DNA of 64,000 nt from Schizochytrium sp. TIO01. Taxonomy: Eukaryota; Sar; Bigyra; Thraustochytrida; Thraustochytriidae. Shown here in pieces: positions 12,711 to 25,879 of this stretch. A program made the translations under genes and the position numbers. Numbering within the stretch: position 1 is the first letter of the stretch; each line of letters begins with the position of its first letter. The notes beneath the pieces are model-generated. The model was not told the origin of the DNA, searched no databases, and saw only the letters and a list, made by a program, of their open reading frames with translations. The DNA lies in assembly GCA_004764695.1 (NCBI GenBank), contig SMSO01000014.1, forward strand, positions 1,315,148 through 1,379,147, read 5' to 3'.

Positions 12711-14250
12711 ATGTACGACCTCTTCCGAGCAGAGGCCGCGGTCGTAGAGAGATGCTTGCTTACGCATGCTGTTCTATTCACTCCGTTTTGGACCACGATG
12801 GATGTCCCTGTGGATTATGTGCCCATGCACGTGGTGCCCCTGGATTTCTCCACGGTGTCAAGAAAGACAAATCAGGTCACCATGCGCGCATTGATTGATT
12901 AAGATGTCGAGTTACTTCGTCGGAATTTTACAAGAGCTTTGATAAATCTGCACACAATCGATGGGTGGTTTTCATCAATCGCCGCATGCGAATCTCGTGC
13001 CATCATAGATCAAGTTTTCAAGCGAGCGGGTTGAAAGCAAAAGTCAACATGGCGCGAGATCGCAACAAGTACAGAGTATTGAAGCCAGGCCAGATTCTCC
13101 ATGTGGTGATGGATTTGTGGCTGGTAAGCAGATCATCGTCCTCTTCCATCCTGCTCCCACTGCACATGGAGATGGGTGATGGACCAACACCACTCCATCA
13201 AGTCAAGTCAGATTTAGCTTATCGAGACTCTGTGACAGCTTTCCAGGAACATCGATGGCCATTGCGCCACCTTGAGGTCTGTTGTGCCATCTCTGGAGCA
13301 ATGCCGCTCCTTTTTGCTAATGCTCCTTTTTGCTAATGCTCCTTTTTGCTAATGCTCCTTTTTGCTAATGCTGTGGATGAACAGCACTTGAATATCCAGC
13401 CAGAAACTGAATTTGCCTTGTCGCACCGTCGAGCAGATGAAAGAAGCCGTTTGAGGCGCCGACGTCTTCTCTATAGTCCATTCGCGATGTCACAGACATG
13501 ATGATTGCCGTCCTCGCTTCGCAACCAGCCAACCAAAGACTCGCAGGACGATTGTGCAGAGATTTTCAAGATGCAAGATCCTCGGCTTTACAGCGCGATT
13601 GAGCACCGTAGCCGCCATATCCCCTCCCCGTCAAATCCTTCGACCGTGACGATGGTGATCCTTGCGCGATCAGCGCCACTCCTTCGCAAGAGCTCTCAGG
13701 AAGACCACATTGCATTGCTCTGCTGAGCAAGCAACGCCAGCAAACTCAGAGCTCGAGCGGAAAGCTTCTCAAGGTCTTGGGCGGGCATTCGAGAGTGCAC
13801 CCACAACTACTTCGTCAAACAACACATCTGAAAGAAGCCAAAACATTAATCATCATTCCAGGGGACAGCGCGCATTCCTGTTCCTAGTGTTCTTTCCCAA
13901 GTTACAAAAGGACTCCAATTGGAACAGCCCTCCTCTTCTTCTTCTGCCTCTGCTTCTTCCTTTCCGAATTCCGCGCCGACTGCCGCGAGACCTGCTCCTG
14001 TCATTGCCGCTGGCCCTCCGGGAAATCGCACGGAACAAATACGCAAAGCCCGGCGCTTCTTGCCTCTTCGAGCCGCTCTCTGCTTCAAGTTTTCGCAGGC
14101 TCAGCCTTGGAGGGTCCAGCCCAGAACAGCCAATCTTCGACGCCTGCCTGAGCTCTTCGAGGCCATCCACCATCACATGAATCGAGGGTCCAGAATCCGG
14201 TACCGGTACTGTTTGAAGTGGCATTCCCCGGCAGTTCCCCACATTCGTCT
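12711..14250 (+). pseudogene. Coding-like, multiply broken patch (unknown family)
   Basis: Protein-like stretches switch frame repeatedly. One frame runs 12711-12902. Another carries DVELLRRNFTRALINLHTID to a TGA near 13030. A third is open from 12899 to a TAA inside the 16-bp repeat at 13303-13372, then continues in the same frame to about 13497. Further open stretches follow to about 14180. This pattern fits an eroded gene with small insertions, but no family is recognised and coding origin is unproven. Confidence 0.25.
13303..13372. repeat. 16-bp minisatellite, four copies
   Basis: Unit TGCTCCTTTTTGCTAA, with the first copy slightly diverged. Three extra copies add 48 bp, so the flanking reading frame is preserved while an in-frame TAA is introduced. 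Confidence 0.95.
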
Positions 14251-14252
14251 GT

Positions 14253-14306
14253 TAATAGATAGATAGGTAGATAGATAGATATAGATGGATAGATATAGAT
14301 GGATAG
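14253..14306. repeat. (GATA)n degenerate array
   Basis: GATA/GATG units with a TAGA-rich start. A GATT/GAAT patch follows at about 14447-14480. Confidence 0.85.
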
Positions 14307-16569
14307 AGGAGGATACCTTTGAAACGCTGTTGTTATCGATAGTCCGTGCTTGTTCGGATTTCTTTTAGAAATGGAATGGTTTCAAAAATCTTTTATTTTT
14401 TGAATGGGTGCGAACTGACTCATAAAAGCATAATGAAAGCTTCGCTGAGATGATTGAATGATTGATTGATTGAATGATTGATTTAGAGTATGATAATGTT
14501 GAAGAGCCTTCTTTCTTGTCTGCAAAAGAGGGCGGAGGCACGGGAGGCGGGCCGAGGCGGGGCGACAGGAAGAAAGGAGGAGAGCGAACAGTTCCCGAGA
14601 GGGTGCCAACAGACAGACAGACAGGCAGAATGGCAGATAAGCAAGCAAGCAGAGAGGTTTTCATGGAGCCCCTGATTTGCTACTTTGCAGTGAGGGATCA
14701 TGCGGTATCTTCGATGCTCGCTGGAAAAGCCTCGCTATTAATGTTTTTTGATTCTCTTTATAAAATTAAAAAGAGACAACAACAACAACCGAAATGAGGA
14801 TATTCGGCATTACGCATAGAAACAAACTAAAACTCACTCCACAGCGCATTTGTTTGGGTCTCTCGAACAGGACTGACTGATAGACAGAGAGACAATGATC
14901 CACTGGTTTTAAAAATAACGTGAGGCCCTGTTTTGAGATGGTTTTGAGCTGTGCTAACGTAGAGAAGGACAGGTACAGGTACACGAAGAGTTGGATAGCT
15001 CGAGGCTTGGGCCTCTGCGGAGCTTGCTGTGAGGACAGAGGGAGCCGGACTATTGCGAGCAGAGAGTAAGCAAGGATCGCCAAACGGAGGGCCTCAGAAC
15101 ACCGATTATCCGCAATGCTGCAGCACGCTCCAAGACTACTGGCGCCTGCCTGCCTAGGAATTATTAGGCAGAAGAGGCCACGAAATCATCGCTGCTTTCA
15201 ATTACATTTGAAAGAGTTTGAAAGCATGTATGGTTTTCTATTAAAATTAATGTGAAAAGGGAATACGAAAAGAACATTAGAAGGGAGCAAGTAAGTTAGT
15301 TAAACTCAGATTATAGTAAAGAGTAACGTAAGGCGGGGTTTACTTCTCTGATGAACAGAACGCTTTCGGTTTACTTTATATATTGATTTGTTTATTCTTC
15401 TAAAGAAGTGTATTTTCTCTCTTAAATTAGAAAATAAAGAGAATGATATCTCAATGGTTCCGTGCTGACTTTGTCAGTTCAGCGCGTATCAGCGCGTGAC
15501 CGCGTTCTCACTCTCGCCTTCCATAAAGAAACGTGAGAGGGGATGTAAACATTTTCTTAGTCTTCTTTCTTTTTCTCTCGTTCCCTATTTATCCATAGAA
15601 AACCATGATTGATAGTGAGAAACCGGAAAAGACTGGTCATTCGCTGCGAAGGCCACAGATGAGCGAAGCGCGCCATTCGAAAAGTTGCATAGTCGTCAAT
15701 TGCATCCTTCTAAAACCTCTTCTTCTTCTGTTTTTCCTCGAAAGTGAGGAAACAATGGTTTCGGGTAAACCTGGTTAGATAGAGCCCACCAGTGGACATA
15801 GTGTTCTTTTATTGTTTCTTTTATTGTTCTTTTCAGCTGCAGTTTTCACGTGAGTCAAAACATTTCGTTCTATTCTCTATTTTAGTAAAAGCAAGTATTA
15901 AAAGCTCTTTGAATCATTCATTTCCTTTTGCTTTACAATATTTACGATTAAAGAACTTGAAAACAATTCGAGGGACTTGTTCTTTTCCAATTTTAATACT
16001 TTAAAAAGTAAAAATTTGCGGTAATTTTTATGTTTACAGAGTCTCGTTTTCTTCCCTTCAGGAGTTTCATTTCTGAAAACTCATGAAAAGCGAGCTACAT
16101 ACCACTCGGTCAGTTGTTAGCGTGCTCTATTGCGAACCTGTACCTCAATTGCTTGTCTCGTTGGGCTCATCATCGTGAACAGTGAAGAGGCACGAAACTA
16201 ACTCATTTCCATCCATTTGTGTTGACCGCGTTTCCGCTCGCCAGTCCACCCGTGCATTTACCTACTTGCAATTCTTTATTAACTTTTTTCTGCTCCTTCG
16301 CTTTCTTTCCAAACTGGCGCTTCCGTTTAGCATTATTGAGCAGTGCTTTTTCTCCATCCAAGGAGAACATCCTCGCGCACTTTCCTACTTTCAAAGGCTA
16401 AAATCATAGCTTGTCTTTATGAGTTCAAACGCAAACAACAAACAAATAAAAAGTGATTCATAAAAAACAGATCAACGTTCACGTTTACCAGGAACGTGCA
16501 GAAGGTTATGTCTGTCACTGCCAAAGGAGACCTGGGAAGTTTAGGCTTTAACTGAGTAATTAATTAATT

Positions 16570-16613
16570 CACTCACTCACTCATTCATTCATTCATTCAT
16601 TCATTCATTCATT
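16570..16613. repeat. (CACT)n-(CATT)n compound array
   Basis: Two to three CACT units followed by about eight CATT units, a one-base transition within one array. Confidence 0.9.
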
Positions 16614-17718
16614 GAGTCAGTCTCTTATTTATTTCGTTTGTTTATTTGTTTGTTTACTCCTCGTGGGGCTCTCTCAAGTGCTGGTGGCTGCACGCATTGC
16701 TCGCCTCTTGACCCGGCTTGTTCAAGGCAGCTAGCTAGCTAATCAGAAAGTTCGGGGGGAACAATCGATGCGGTTGTTCAATGAGTCATGGGGCATCACG
16801 TGGTGGTGCCATCCATAACTGCCTCTCTTCAACTTTCGCCGGTTTTGCTCTTAATAACTTCTTTTAAAAGTTACTCTTTTCCGCAATATTTGAAAAGAAA
16901 GGATTTTGTTTAAATAAATAATTTAATTTAAAATGATCTATTTTATAAACTTACTAAAAACAAATTCTATTCTAGTTCACTTATTCATCTATCTATTTGT
17001 TAATTAAATTGCATATTCTTCTTTCGAAATAAAAAGTCGAACGTTTAGGAAATTGGAGCTCTGTCTCTTTGAATGCTAAATTTTGCAAGCCCGTTCTTTA
17101 GAAGAACAGAGAACGCTCGAATAGGAATTCAGAAAATAGGAATAAAATTAAAAACCAACTCCAATATGTTTTATATTTTCAAAAGGAGCGAAGCTAACAA
17201 GCCAAGTGTCTTATTCGACAGCCCCCCCCCCCTTTCTTTGCATATACATAACATATATATATATTTCAAAGTAGCAGCACGATTTTTCTCCCAGTCTCAT
17301 CAGCCCTTTCCATAGTCAATTTTTAATTTCTTCGTTTTTCCCCTCTTTTAAAAAAATATTTTTAAAAAAATTTCAAATAAACTTAAAATAGAAAAGGGCC
17401 CTTCCCAGCAAAGCCAGAGACAGCCATCCATCTCTGCAAGAAATCCCTTGATCTTCTGCTCTCTGGAGCCATGATGCCGCGCCGAAGCCGATCAATCCAT
17501 GGCTCAACGGGCCCTCCTTGGCCAAAGGCACAGGCCGCGTCTGTCGCCAAGCTCCCCTCACAAGCCCTCCAGGCAGGCGACCGCGCAACAGTTGTGATCA
17601 ACCCTCCCAAGCGAGCTACGGCTGCCTGGCGGTGCGCCTCCTATCCTAATCTCTACCCTTCGCGACCTTCTTTCTGCTTTAAAAAGAAAGAGGGGGCTGT
17701 TTAAGCGAGTAACTCGCT

Positions 17719-17750
<32 letters not shown>

Positions 17751-17751
17751 A
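17719..17751. repeat. (GA)n array
   Basis: Nearly perfect dinucleotide run, one of few non-tetranucleotide arrays here. Confidence 0.9.
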
Positions 17752-19798
17752 AGTCATGATAAAATTATCCGGGGAGAGAAAACAAAAGCAGCAGCACTTT
17801 CCGTTTTTATAGGGAAACACTCATTCGCTTGTTGGCCCATGCCGCCCTCAGGCCGGTGGCGATCTAATGGCAGCGCTCTGGGGTAGAGGGAAACCCGCTG
17901 CCTACCTACCTGAAGCGATGGAGCACCCGGCGGGAATCATGGAACGCTGGTCGTTGGTTGTCCCTCACTCATTTCACTCGTTGCCTGAGGCGAAGAAGCA
18001 GAGAAATAAGACATTCATTTTATGTGTGATCTCTCCATTCCGGGAGCACGTTTCTGTCAGCTGAGCGCGTGTCTTTCGTTCTCACCGCGAGATGGGCCCA
18101 GCTCGAGGAAAACAGAAAGAGAAAGACGCGACTGTGGAGGGTCTGAGGGGGCTTGCGCCTCGAAGCGGGTTCTCTTCCCCGCAGTCCACCCCCTTGTGGC
18201 GTTGGCCGGAGGATAGTAGATCTCTCCGAAACCCCGCAGTCAAGCTGCCTTGGAGCGAGCGCTGGCTAGTCAGCTGTAGAAGGAGCTCTTTTCTCCCCTT
18301 TTTTTTTGTTTCTCTCTCTGTCTCTGTGTTTGAACCTTTATGAGTTTGTTTAAAAGATTAGCGCGAGGTGCCATGACGGAGCTATCGCTGTCGCTTCGTT
18401 TGTTTTGGTTTCTTTGGTTTCGTCATCATCTTCAAGTTTACTATAAGCTTCTTCTTCGCTGGTTTCCTTTGGTTCTATTCTTATCTTCAGGCTGATGATG
18501 CCCCTGAAAAGACACGTTTTTGCGCCTGAGTTGCTTCATTTGGCCTGAGCCTGATGTTGCAATTTTGCAGATAGCGAAGACGCGCCTCAAGACGCAGAGC
18601 AAAGTTTCATCCATGCAAGAAGAGAAATCGATAGAGAGATGGCCTTCACAATCAGATCAGGTGTCTTCTCAATCTTAGTCCAGAGAAGCTCGCAAACCCT
18701 TGCCGCCAGTCAGCAGGTGGTCCTTGCCAAATATAATTACGAAGGAGCATCCGAAACTATCGTCTGCTCGAGGTTCGCGAACCTTGGGCTTGGAGGACCC
18801 AGGTATCACCTCCGTAGTTCCCGAGGTCCATTTCTCTGAGACCATGTCCACAAAGTTGCCTCTCCCACTCAATAAAAATTTCCAGCCAGAAGAAGAAGAT
18901 TGAGCAGAGCGCTTCGGCTGCTTGAGCTTCAAGAGTAGTTTTGCGCTTCGCGATCACCACTTCTTTACTCCTCCTCCAACGCTGATTGATGCGCGGAGGC
19001 AGTCAAGATCACGCTCCGGACCTCCTTGTGGTGGCCATGCATGTGCATTTCATGCATTTCATGCACTTGTTTTCTCCTGCCTCCACGAACGTTTATTCTT
19101 CTTATTCCCATTTTTCGCCATAACTCATTCCTCGTTGCCTTCGCTGTTGTTGGCGCTGACGATATGCTCGTCCTCCGGAGAACTGACCAATCGTTGGCGA
19201 TTCCTGGTCTATATATATATATATACATATACACATGTATGTATATCTGAGGATCGAGGCCACTCAAGTACCTTCGTATGATCATGGATGGTGTTCGTGT
19301 GCTTTCCCAGACAAGCTCAGGGGAACCCGCACGTCGGGCGGCTCAGCGACCGCAAGAAAGACACCGCGCGTGCTGGCGAAGCGCCTGCCGCTCGCTGTAT
19401 ATTGCTGTAAATTTACAAGATTGTGGAAATCATGAAATCATGAAATCATGAAATCACGAATGAATAAATGAGTGGATTGATGGATGAATGGACAAAGCAT
19501 GGCTCGGAAAGAGGCATTCGTTACGTTCGCTGCTCTGATTCAGTCTATATCCATTGGTTTCATTATTTTTTTTAGTTTTTAGTTTTTTCTGGCGTCGTGA
19601 GAGTGGGTGGCAAGTCATCCTAATCAGCTTGTGGCCACTGGCCACTTTCATGGTGCCCGAGCTGGGCCTTTGTTTTTTTGTTTCTTCGTCTGTCCCAGAG
19701 CGCAATGGCGTTTGCAATTGGAATGAATGTGTCATCTGGGTATTTACTGATTTATTAATTTATTTTCTTACTTCAAGTTATTTGCTCATTCAGTCATT

Positions 19799-19843
19799 CT
19801 TTGTTTCTTTGTTTCTTTGTTTCTTTGTTTCTTTGTTTCTTTC
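19799..19843. repeat. (TTTGTTTC)n octanucleotide array
   Basis: About five units with alternating TTTG and TTTC, that is, two common tetranucleotides merged into an 8-bp period. Confidence 0.9.
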
Positions 19844-19982
19844 AACTATTCATATATAATATATAAAGATATCGATTCTCCATTCATTCACCCATGTACG
19901 CAAATGCATGTGCCTGCAATGCATGTGCGGCACTGGCAAACGGACACCGCGGCCGCCGACATGTGATTGGCGGCGGACAGGC

Positions 19983-20035
19983 CAGTCAGTCAGTCAGTCA
20001 GTCAGCCAGCGAGAGAGAGAAGAGAGAGAGAGAGA
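19983..20035. repeat. (CAGT)n array followed by (GA)n
   Basis: About five to six CAGT units (19983-20005), then a GA run (20010-20035). Confidence 0.9.
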
Positions 20036-20444
20036 ACGAGCGAGTTAGTTTTGATTTCAAGAGACGCCATGAATGAATGCGCGCATAAATGACAGATCGA
20101 TTGATCGATGGATAGATTCTTTCTCACTTGGCCAACGGGGCGAGGAGGGCGAAACGCTCGAGGTTCCAGCGGCAGCTCTCGATCCGCTCTCGCAACCAGC
20201 GAAACAAAGAACGTGGCTTCAAGATCGAATGAATGACAGACAATCTATGCGAATGGAGCGCCTTTCCACGGAAAGAAACGCCCTCCAGGGAGGGAGGATG
20301 GTCGGCCGGAGCGCTCGCTGTCTGCGCCTGCCTGAGTAGAACCAAGAGAACGACGATGGGCCTGTTGAGAGTCAATCAATCCTGGACGCTGTGCATTCAT
20401 GCCGCTCGTAGTGCTTTCGTGCTTTCGTCCACTCGTATAATTAA

Positions 20445-20792
20445 TTACTTGTCCATGTTGATGGAGCCAAAGAGATCTTCGTGCAGGCAATAGTCTGCGC
20501 CTGCGAAGGCTCGTGCTGAGGAAGAAACACCATTGCCTCGATCAGTCAACGGTCGTGAGACGGCCCGAAATCGCTCGACGCTGTTGACCATTTTCTGGAT
20601 CCAAAGCGCCCTCTTCTTGATGCCGACCAAGGTTGGTTCTCTCCTGGCGATGGCAATATATGCGCGCGCTAGATCCCTTACGTTGCGAGAGGGGACCTGC
20701 GAATTGCAGACCGCGTGCTTAAGCCTGAAGCTACCTCTGCCAGTACGTTTGGAAACCGACGCGTGCCTATATGCTTGAAGATTGCACTTTGC
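20445..20792 (-). pseudogene. ATG-less open frame, exon-like (unknown)
   Basis: 115 codons without a stop, ending in TAA (20445-20447) and bounded upstream by a TGA at 20793-20795. The only early Met is about two thirds of the way in (IQKMVNSVERFRAV), so as it stands it has no usable start for most of its length. The translation is well mixed (DLARAYIAIARREPTLVGIK and AFAGADYCLHEDLFGSINMD), with no low complexity. It could be a terminal exon of a spliced gene, a truncated gene or chance. No family is recognised. Confidence 0.25.
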
Positions 20793-20795
20793 TCA

Positions 20796-23700
20796 AGCCA
20801 AGACACTGGGTAGATAGGTAGATAGATGGTCATATCTAGTTGTTGATCTTCCGCAACGAAGCAGCAAGCTTGTGCAGGGGTGCGCCATAGCAATGGGGTA
20901 GTTGGCCTGCTTCAAGTTGTGAGCTTAGGCGTCCTTGGACTCTTCGAGTCGTTGAATCGTCGTCTGGTCTGACATGCATGAGTCGAGCCGCAATATATAT
21001 ATATATATATATATGAGTGAGCGGAGATTAGCAGCAAGCCCCCCGAGGATCTCCTGAAGGGTCATTTGGGTAAATTGTACAGAATAACATACAGTATTTA
21101 CTAATTGCCCCTCTTTTGCAAACAAGCAGTGTGTTAACTAACTGAGCTTTTTGAGCTTCTTTGCTCGCTTTGCCATGCGCCATTGAAGTCTCGATACCGT
21201 TAGTGGATTAGAAAAATATCCGCATATTGAGTATTTTCTCTAATCTCGTCAAGAAGCACACCAGAGCAGTTAGGTAGACTTCTCCAATGTCCGCACGGTG
21301 TTTTGAGAAGAGTGAATCTACGCGCTTCCAACATTCCAGCTCAAACATGTAAAACGTGAGGTGAGATTGATTTCTGCTGTCCATAACCATAGCACGCTTC
21401 CTAGCCGTAAGGCCTTTCCACCCATAATTTTCAACTTTAGAAAACTAAAGTGCTGGAAAGCAATTGTTTCAACACTCTTTGATAGAGGTCGCCCGCTCCT
21501 GCTTGTTTGCCTGTCTGCCTATATGTGGGACCACTCACGGTTGGTCACCGAGAGCTGGTTAGTTAAGTGGAAGCTACGGCGTGCACTTTAAGCTTTCTCC
21601 ACCCTGGTTCTGGCTTTGCTTGACTCGGGCTTTTTCAGGAGCATTGATTGCAGTAAGCATTTGCTCCATACGATTAGATTGGGCTTTCGTATTAAAATTA
21701 ATCATCTAAAAGGTGAACTTTAGAGCATTGGCTCCTGGAGAGAAACTGAAAGCAGGAGAACTTCCCTCCGGCGACGACGCCTTTACTCCTGAAAAATTCA
21801 AACGCTTGCGTGGCCTGCCTGCCTCAAGTAATTCATGTATGTAGAAATGACCAGATAGAAACATAAAGTGCAGGTAAATAAACAAAGAAAACGAGACAAA
21901 GGACATGTGCTGTTCCTTCAGTGCAATGCGAAGAACGTCGGCGCCTCTAACTGCCCCGAGATAACCTTGTGCTGAGATTACCTTCAGACCAGCCAGGCAG
22001 CCAGCCAAAATTTCCCACATGCGTCTAAAGAGCCTGAAGCGAGCCAGAATTCTTTTTACGATACATACATATCATAGTAGCTTTGGCATGGGCAGGAACT
22101 GTTTAGACTTCAGTGGCTCGCTGCTCTGAGCTTTGTGTGGAGCTACAGCACATGAAAAAGAAACTCTGGCACGCTAACTAATTAATCAGGTAGGCAGTTG
22201 TATGATTACAAGAGTTGATGTGCGCTTGCCGCGTGATTCTGCATTCAGTTGGAGTTACAGGGATGAAAGGAAAGCACTGGTGGCAAATCAGTGAACCACA
22301 TGGAAGATTGAATGTAGATACAGACACTTGCCATTAGATTGAGAGAAATCTAACTCGCTTCTGCTTCTGTGTCGAGTAGGTACCCCTATTCTGGGGAAAG
22401 ATCATCTTTGAAATAAACTCTCTCTCTCTCTCTCTCGCTGCAAAATGATGACAAAGAGAAGCTGCGCGAAGCTGCGCATGGAAGACGCTTTCTCTTCGAA
22501 GAAAACATCCTTTCTTTCTTTAAAGTAAAATAAATATAAAAAGTGATCTATTTTCATTCATTTTCTCTGAATTTGGAATGAACCCTGCAACTGATTCTGC
22601 TTTTTCTTTTTTTTTTTCCTTTTTCTTTTTTAAAATTTAAATTTGAATAATAAAAATAATACAAACATGAATTTATAATTTCTATTTTCAAATTTAAATT
22701 TAAAAAATCTATTATGAGATGAATGAATGTAGATGTTGATAGTTCTTTCCTTGGAGAGAACACATAAGATATTGCAACGGCGGTCGTGAATAAGCTTGAT
22801 GGCGATATATCCTCCAGGGAATGTGGTTTCACTTGACAAACAACGTTCATGGTCACTTGGGGTTTTTGTAGGAATTCACGGTTCTTTCCGAGGGTATAAC
22901 TTCCGAGTGTGTACTTCGTTGAATTTGAGGACCCCCTCGAGAGGAAACATGGAAAGTCCGGCGTCATGAGTAGTCGACGCGTGGCAGAGATGGGCCTCTA
23001 TTTTTAGATTTTCACGCATTACCCAGATCGTGGACTCCCTGTATGCACTATTTGAAAGGTTGCGCGAATTGAATGCGTACAGGGTTGTTCAAAATTTACA
23101 AATTTGTGTTGGTTGAAGCTTGATTTACATACATGATATTCCTAACTCAGATCATCGGTTTGTCAAATAGCTATTTTCATATCTGATGAAATTTAGTGGA
23201 ATTCAATTATTTCCAATCTCTAGCTTAAACAAAAATGCAAAACATTTGCTCTGTGTTGTCTGCCGAGACTAGTGAGAAGGTGTCGGTTCGCATCACGTGA
23301 CTTGACCACATTTTTATTCAACATACATTTGTCCTTTGCAAAAGGCAATCGCTTTTTTTTACACCACCTAAGAGCTACTGGGTATCGTGTACTGCTTTTC
23401 CATGACCCGCCAAAGTAAAGGTACCTTCAGCAGCTTGTGGCATATACTGTGGGTAAACTTGAGGTTCAAGCCATTTTCGATCTTCAAGTCGAACCATCCT
23501 GCTGGAACGCAGTGCCACAGAAATCTGAGTCATTGATGTGAATTCGTGGATACCAATGGGCTTGAATGAAATGCGGAGAATTGTAATTGTAGCACTGAGC
23601 CAGAAGATACTCAATGAGACCTTGGCAACCCGATCTTCCACTTTAGCATCGCCTCTTTCCACAGAGAAAAAGTTGCCCAAAGTATAGAACTACGATTTCA

Positions 23701-24402
23701 ACATTTTTCATCATCATGGCGGTAAAAAGCAGCAGAAGAAAATGAGGTCAAACTGAAGAGCAAATGTTTTGATCGAGAAACTCCTGATATCTGAACCTCA
23801 TTTAGAGTTCATTAGATCTATTCCTCAGTTCAAAGTTTTAATCGGTGCCTAATTTTGAAAGGTGACATTTGAGCGTGTAGTTTGCTGCGCAACCAGCATC
23901 TTTTCCTTCTTGAGCACCAGACCACCCACTACCTACCTCCCGACCAGCACACGATTTGCGGCCAGGTTTTAAGAAGCTCAATTTCATTTAAGCATGGTGT
24001 TCCACTATGAGGTTTGATTAGTAAAAGTAATTCTGTTCAATAATGAATGTTACAATGTTATCTTCTCAGCAACTGCTCAGGCGTTGAGGACGTTCTGTTT
24101 GATGTGGTGTCTCGGGGTTTGCCCACTTCTTAAAGGATAATTACAATGTGCTGGTGATATCTTGCGACATTGAACGTTCAGGTCTTTGTAAGAAATATAT
24201 TCAAGAAAATCGACCCTTGGAAATAGTGAGACTTAGTATTGCTTTTTTGAAGATGCAGAACAGGAAAGATGTAATTGAACTCGGCCTTTTTGCATATTTA
24301 CTATAAATCGCAAAAGCCTTTATAGGCCGATTCCTAATTACCTAATCGTGGAGTTTTATACCGGCCTGCATGCAGGTTTATGGGCAAAGTGTCTCCACTT
24401 AA
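20796..24402. other. Gene-free interval
   Basis: Contains a TA run (20991-21014), a TC run (about 22423-22436) and a T/A-rich patch (22500-22720). A minus frame at 23375-23680 is protein-like in composition but unrecognised. Nothing is callable. Confidence 0.55.
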
Positions 24403-24693
24403 ATGTACATTTATAGAAGAAAAACCATATTCTTTGGAAAGCATACGATGGTATTTCGAAGCAAGTGCCAAATTGCTTGCGTTGTCGAACACTGGCGTGC
24501 TACCCTACCCCATGATCGTGAAGAGTCGCTGATTGCGAACCTTGGGATAACAAAAGAGGCAGCGAACGTATATGGGAGCTTGGGCACCCCGGAAATGGCG
24601 GTATGCGTCGTTACGCGGGAAAATCAAATCTGCGTGGACGGAGAAGAGTGGCGCTTGACTACCAATTGCTCGGACTACCATAAGAGTCGATAG
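24403..24693 (+). CDS. Possible truncated fatty-acid-binding-protein-like ORF, 96 aa
   Basis: ATG-started frame. From the Trp of VEHWRATL through LGITKEAANVYGSLGTPEM to ENQICVDGEEWRL, the spacing of Trp, Leu-Gly, Pro and the following beta strands resembles the first half of intracellular lipid-binding proteins (FABP/CRABP). Those are usually about 130 residues; here the frame stops after NCSDYHKSR, so the second half of the barrel is missing and I did not find it nearby. It could be a truncated relic, the first exon of a spliced gene or chance resemblance. No neighbours support a function. Confidence 0.25.
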   Translation: MYIYRRKTIFFGKHTMVFRSKCQIACVVEHWRATLPHDREESLIANLGITKEAANVYGSLGTPEMAVCVVTRENQICVDGEEWRLTTNCSDYHKSR

Positions 24694-25553
24694 TCAGCAT
24701 ATTTGGTCCTGCACTGAAGACTGCGGGCAGGCTCGCTTGCTTGTATCAAGGTTTTCTATCTTTAAGTTACATAGGAATGGTTATTATCTTTGTTTTTTTG
24801 TTTTCTTTTCATTCTCTTGCTTTACCATAAGCTTTTATATAATAAAGTAAAACTTAATAATTATGTTTTAAAAAAGAAAAGAAAGAAAGAAAAAAAACAT
24901 CATAATTAAAAGTTAAAAAACCAGAAAAACCTTTGCAATATAAATATACATCAGGTTTAGTTTTAAGAGAATTACTTTTCTTTCCAGCGCTATTCTTTTT
25001 TCAGAAATTAACAAACTTGAAATTACCAAGAAGAAGTACTTCTTCGAGAAGTTATTTCAACAACAACCACGTTTATTGAGGAGATCTTTTGGACCAGCAA
25101 GTTTCACGATGCAGCGAATTAATTATTCCTCTGTCACGACTTTGCCAAAGCCCTTTTCTGGTGCTTCAAAATGTATTACGCCTCTCCAAACCTGGAAATT
25201 CCTACAGTTTATAAATTAAATACTTTGCACTGTAGTATATATAAAACCTACACTTGTCAACATATTATGGGATCATGAGAAGTTCGCGGCAGTAGTGGAT
25301 ATGTCTCTACAAAGGCCCTAGATATGCGCATACATTTTTGCATTTATGCATGTGCTTTCTAAAGTTTGCTCTCTTCACTTTCTCCATGTTTTAGACACTC
25401 CAGACGTTCACGTGCAGGCGCATTTAAGCTCATGCTCTTCGCTGGCGCCTTGAAGCCGATGTTGGCGGATTTCAATCGAGGTTCGCTTTCCAGTCCGGGC
25501 AGCCTTGCGAGCGAGCGAGGGAGCGCGAAGGAAGCGAGCAAGCTTCGAGAGCA
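24694..25553. other. AT-rich gene-free stretch
   Basis: Poly-A/T-rich between about 24780 and 25020 with GAAA words near 24876-24893. No coding or RNA feature seen. Confidence 0.6.
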
Positions 25554-25615
25554 ATGACTGACTGACTGACTGACTGACTGACTGACTGACTGACTGACGA
25601 ACTAACTGACTGACT
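25554..25615. repeat. (ACTG)n array
   Basis: About 11 perfect units to 25598, then degenerate. Same family and orientation as the array at 169-216. Confidence 0.95.
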
Positions 25616-25879
25616 ATTTATTGTTGAGAGAAGAAGCGAACCTCCCTCGCAAGCAAGAGTCAGCTTGCCATGATTACGAGCCGGCAAGAATCATTTCGTG
25701 CTCAGTGGAGACCAGCTCGAACTCCCGACAGAAGCGAGCACCACCTCTGATAATGCTCACCCAGCGCCGTTCCTCTCGCAGTAGCACATTGGCTGGCACA
25801 TAAACAAACAGGTGCATGGAGTTATGAAGCACCACGCAGAACGAATCGCCAACTCTGAATCATCAAGCCTTGATAGATT

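Larger units (their letters stand above)
14307..19798. other. Gene-free interval with microsatellites
   Basis: Includes CACT/CATT (16570-16613), AT-rich DNA (16860-17050), a C run (about 17221-17232), a GA dinucleotide array (17719-17751), a TA run (19207-19226) and an 8-bp ATGAAATC repeat (19429-19456). No supported coding region. Confidence 0.65.

Noticed and set aside
13846-14266. Several overlapping frames of 80-130 residues on both strands
   Set aside because: GC-rich sequence leaves most frames open; compositions are Ser/Arg/Pro-rich and mutually exclusive, so none is preferred.
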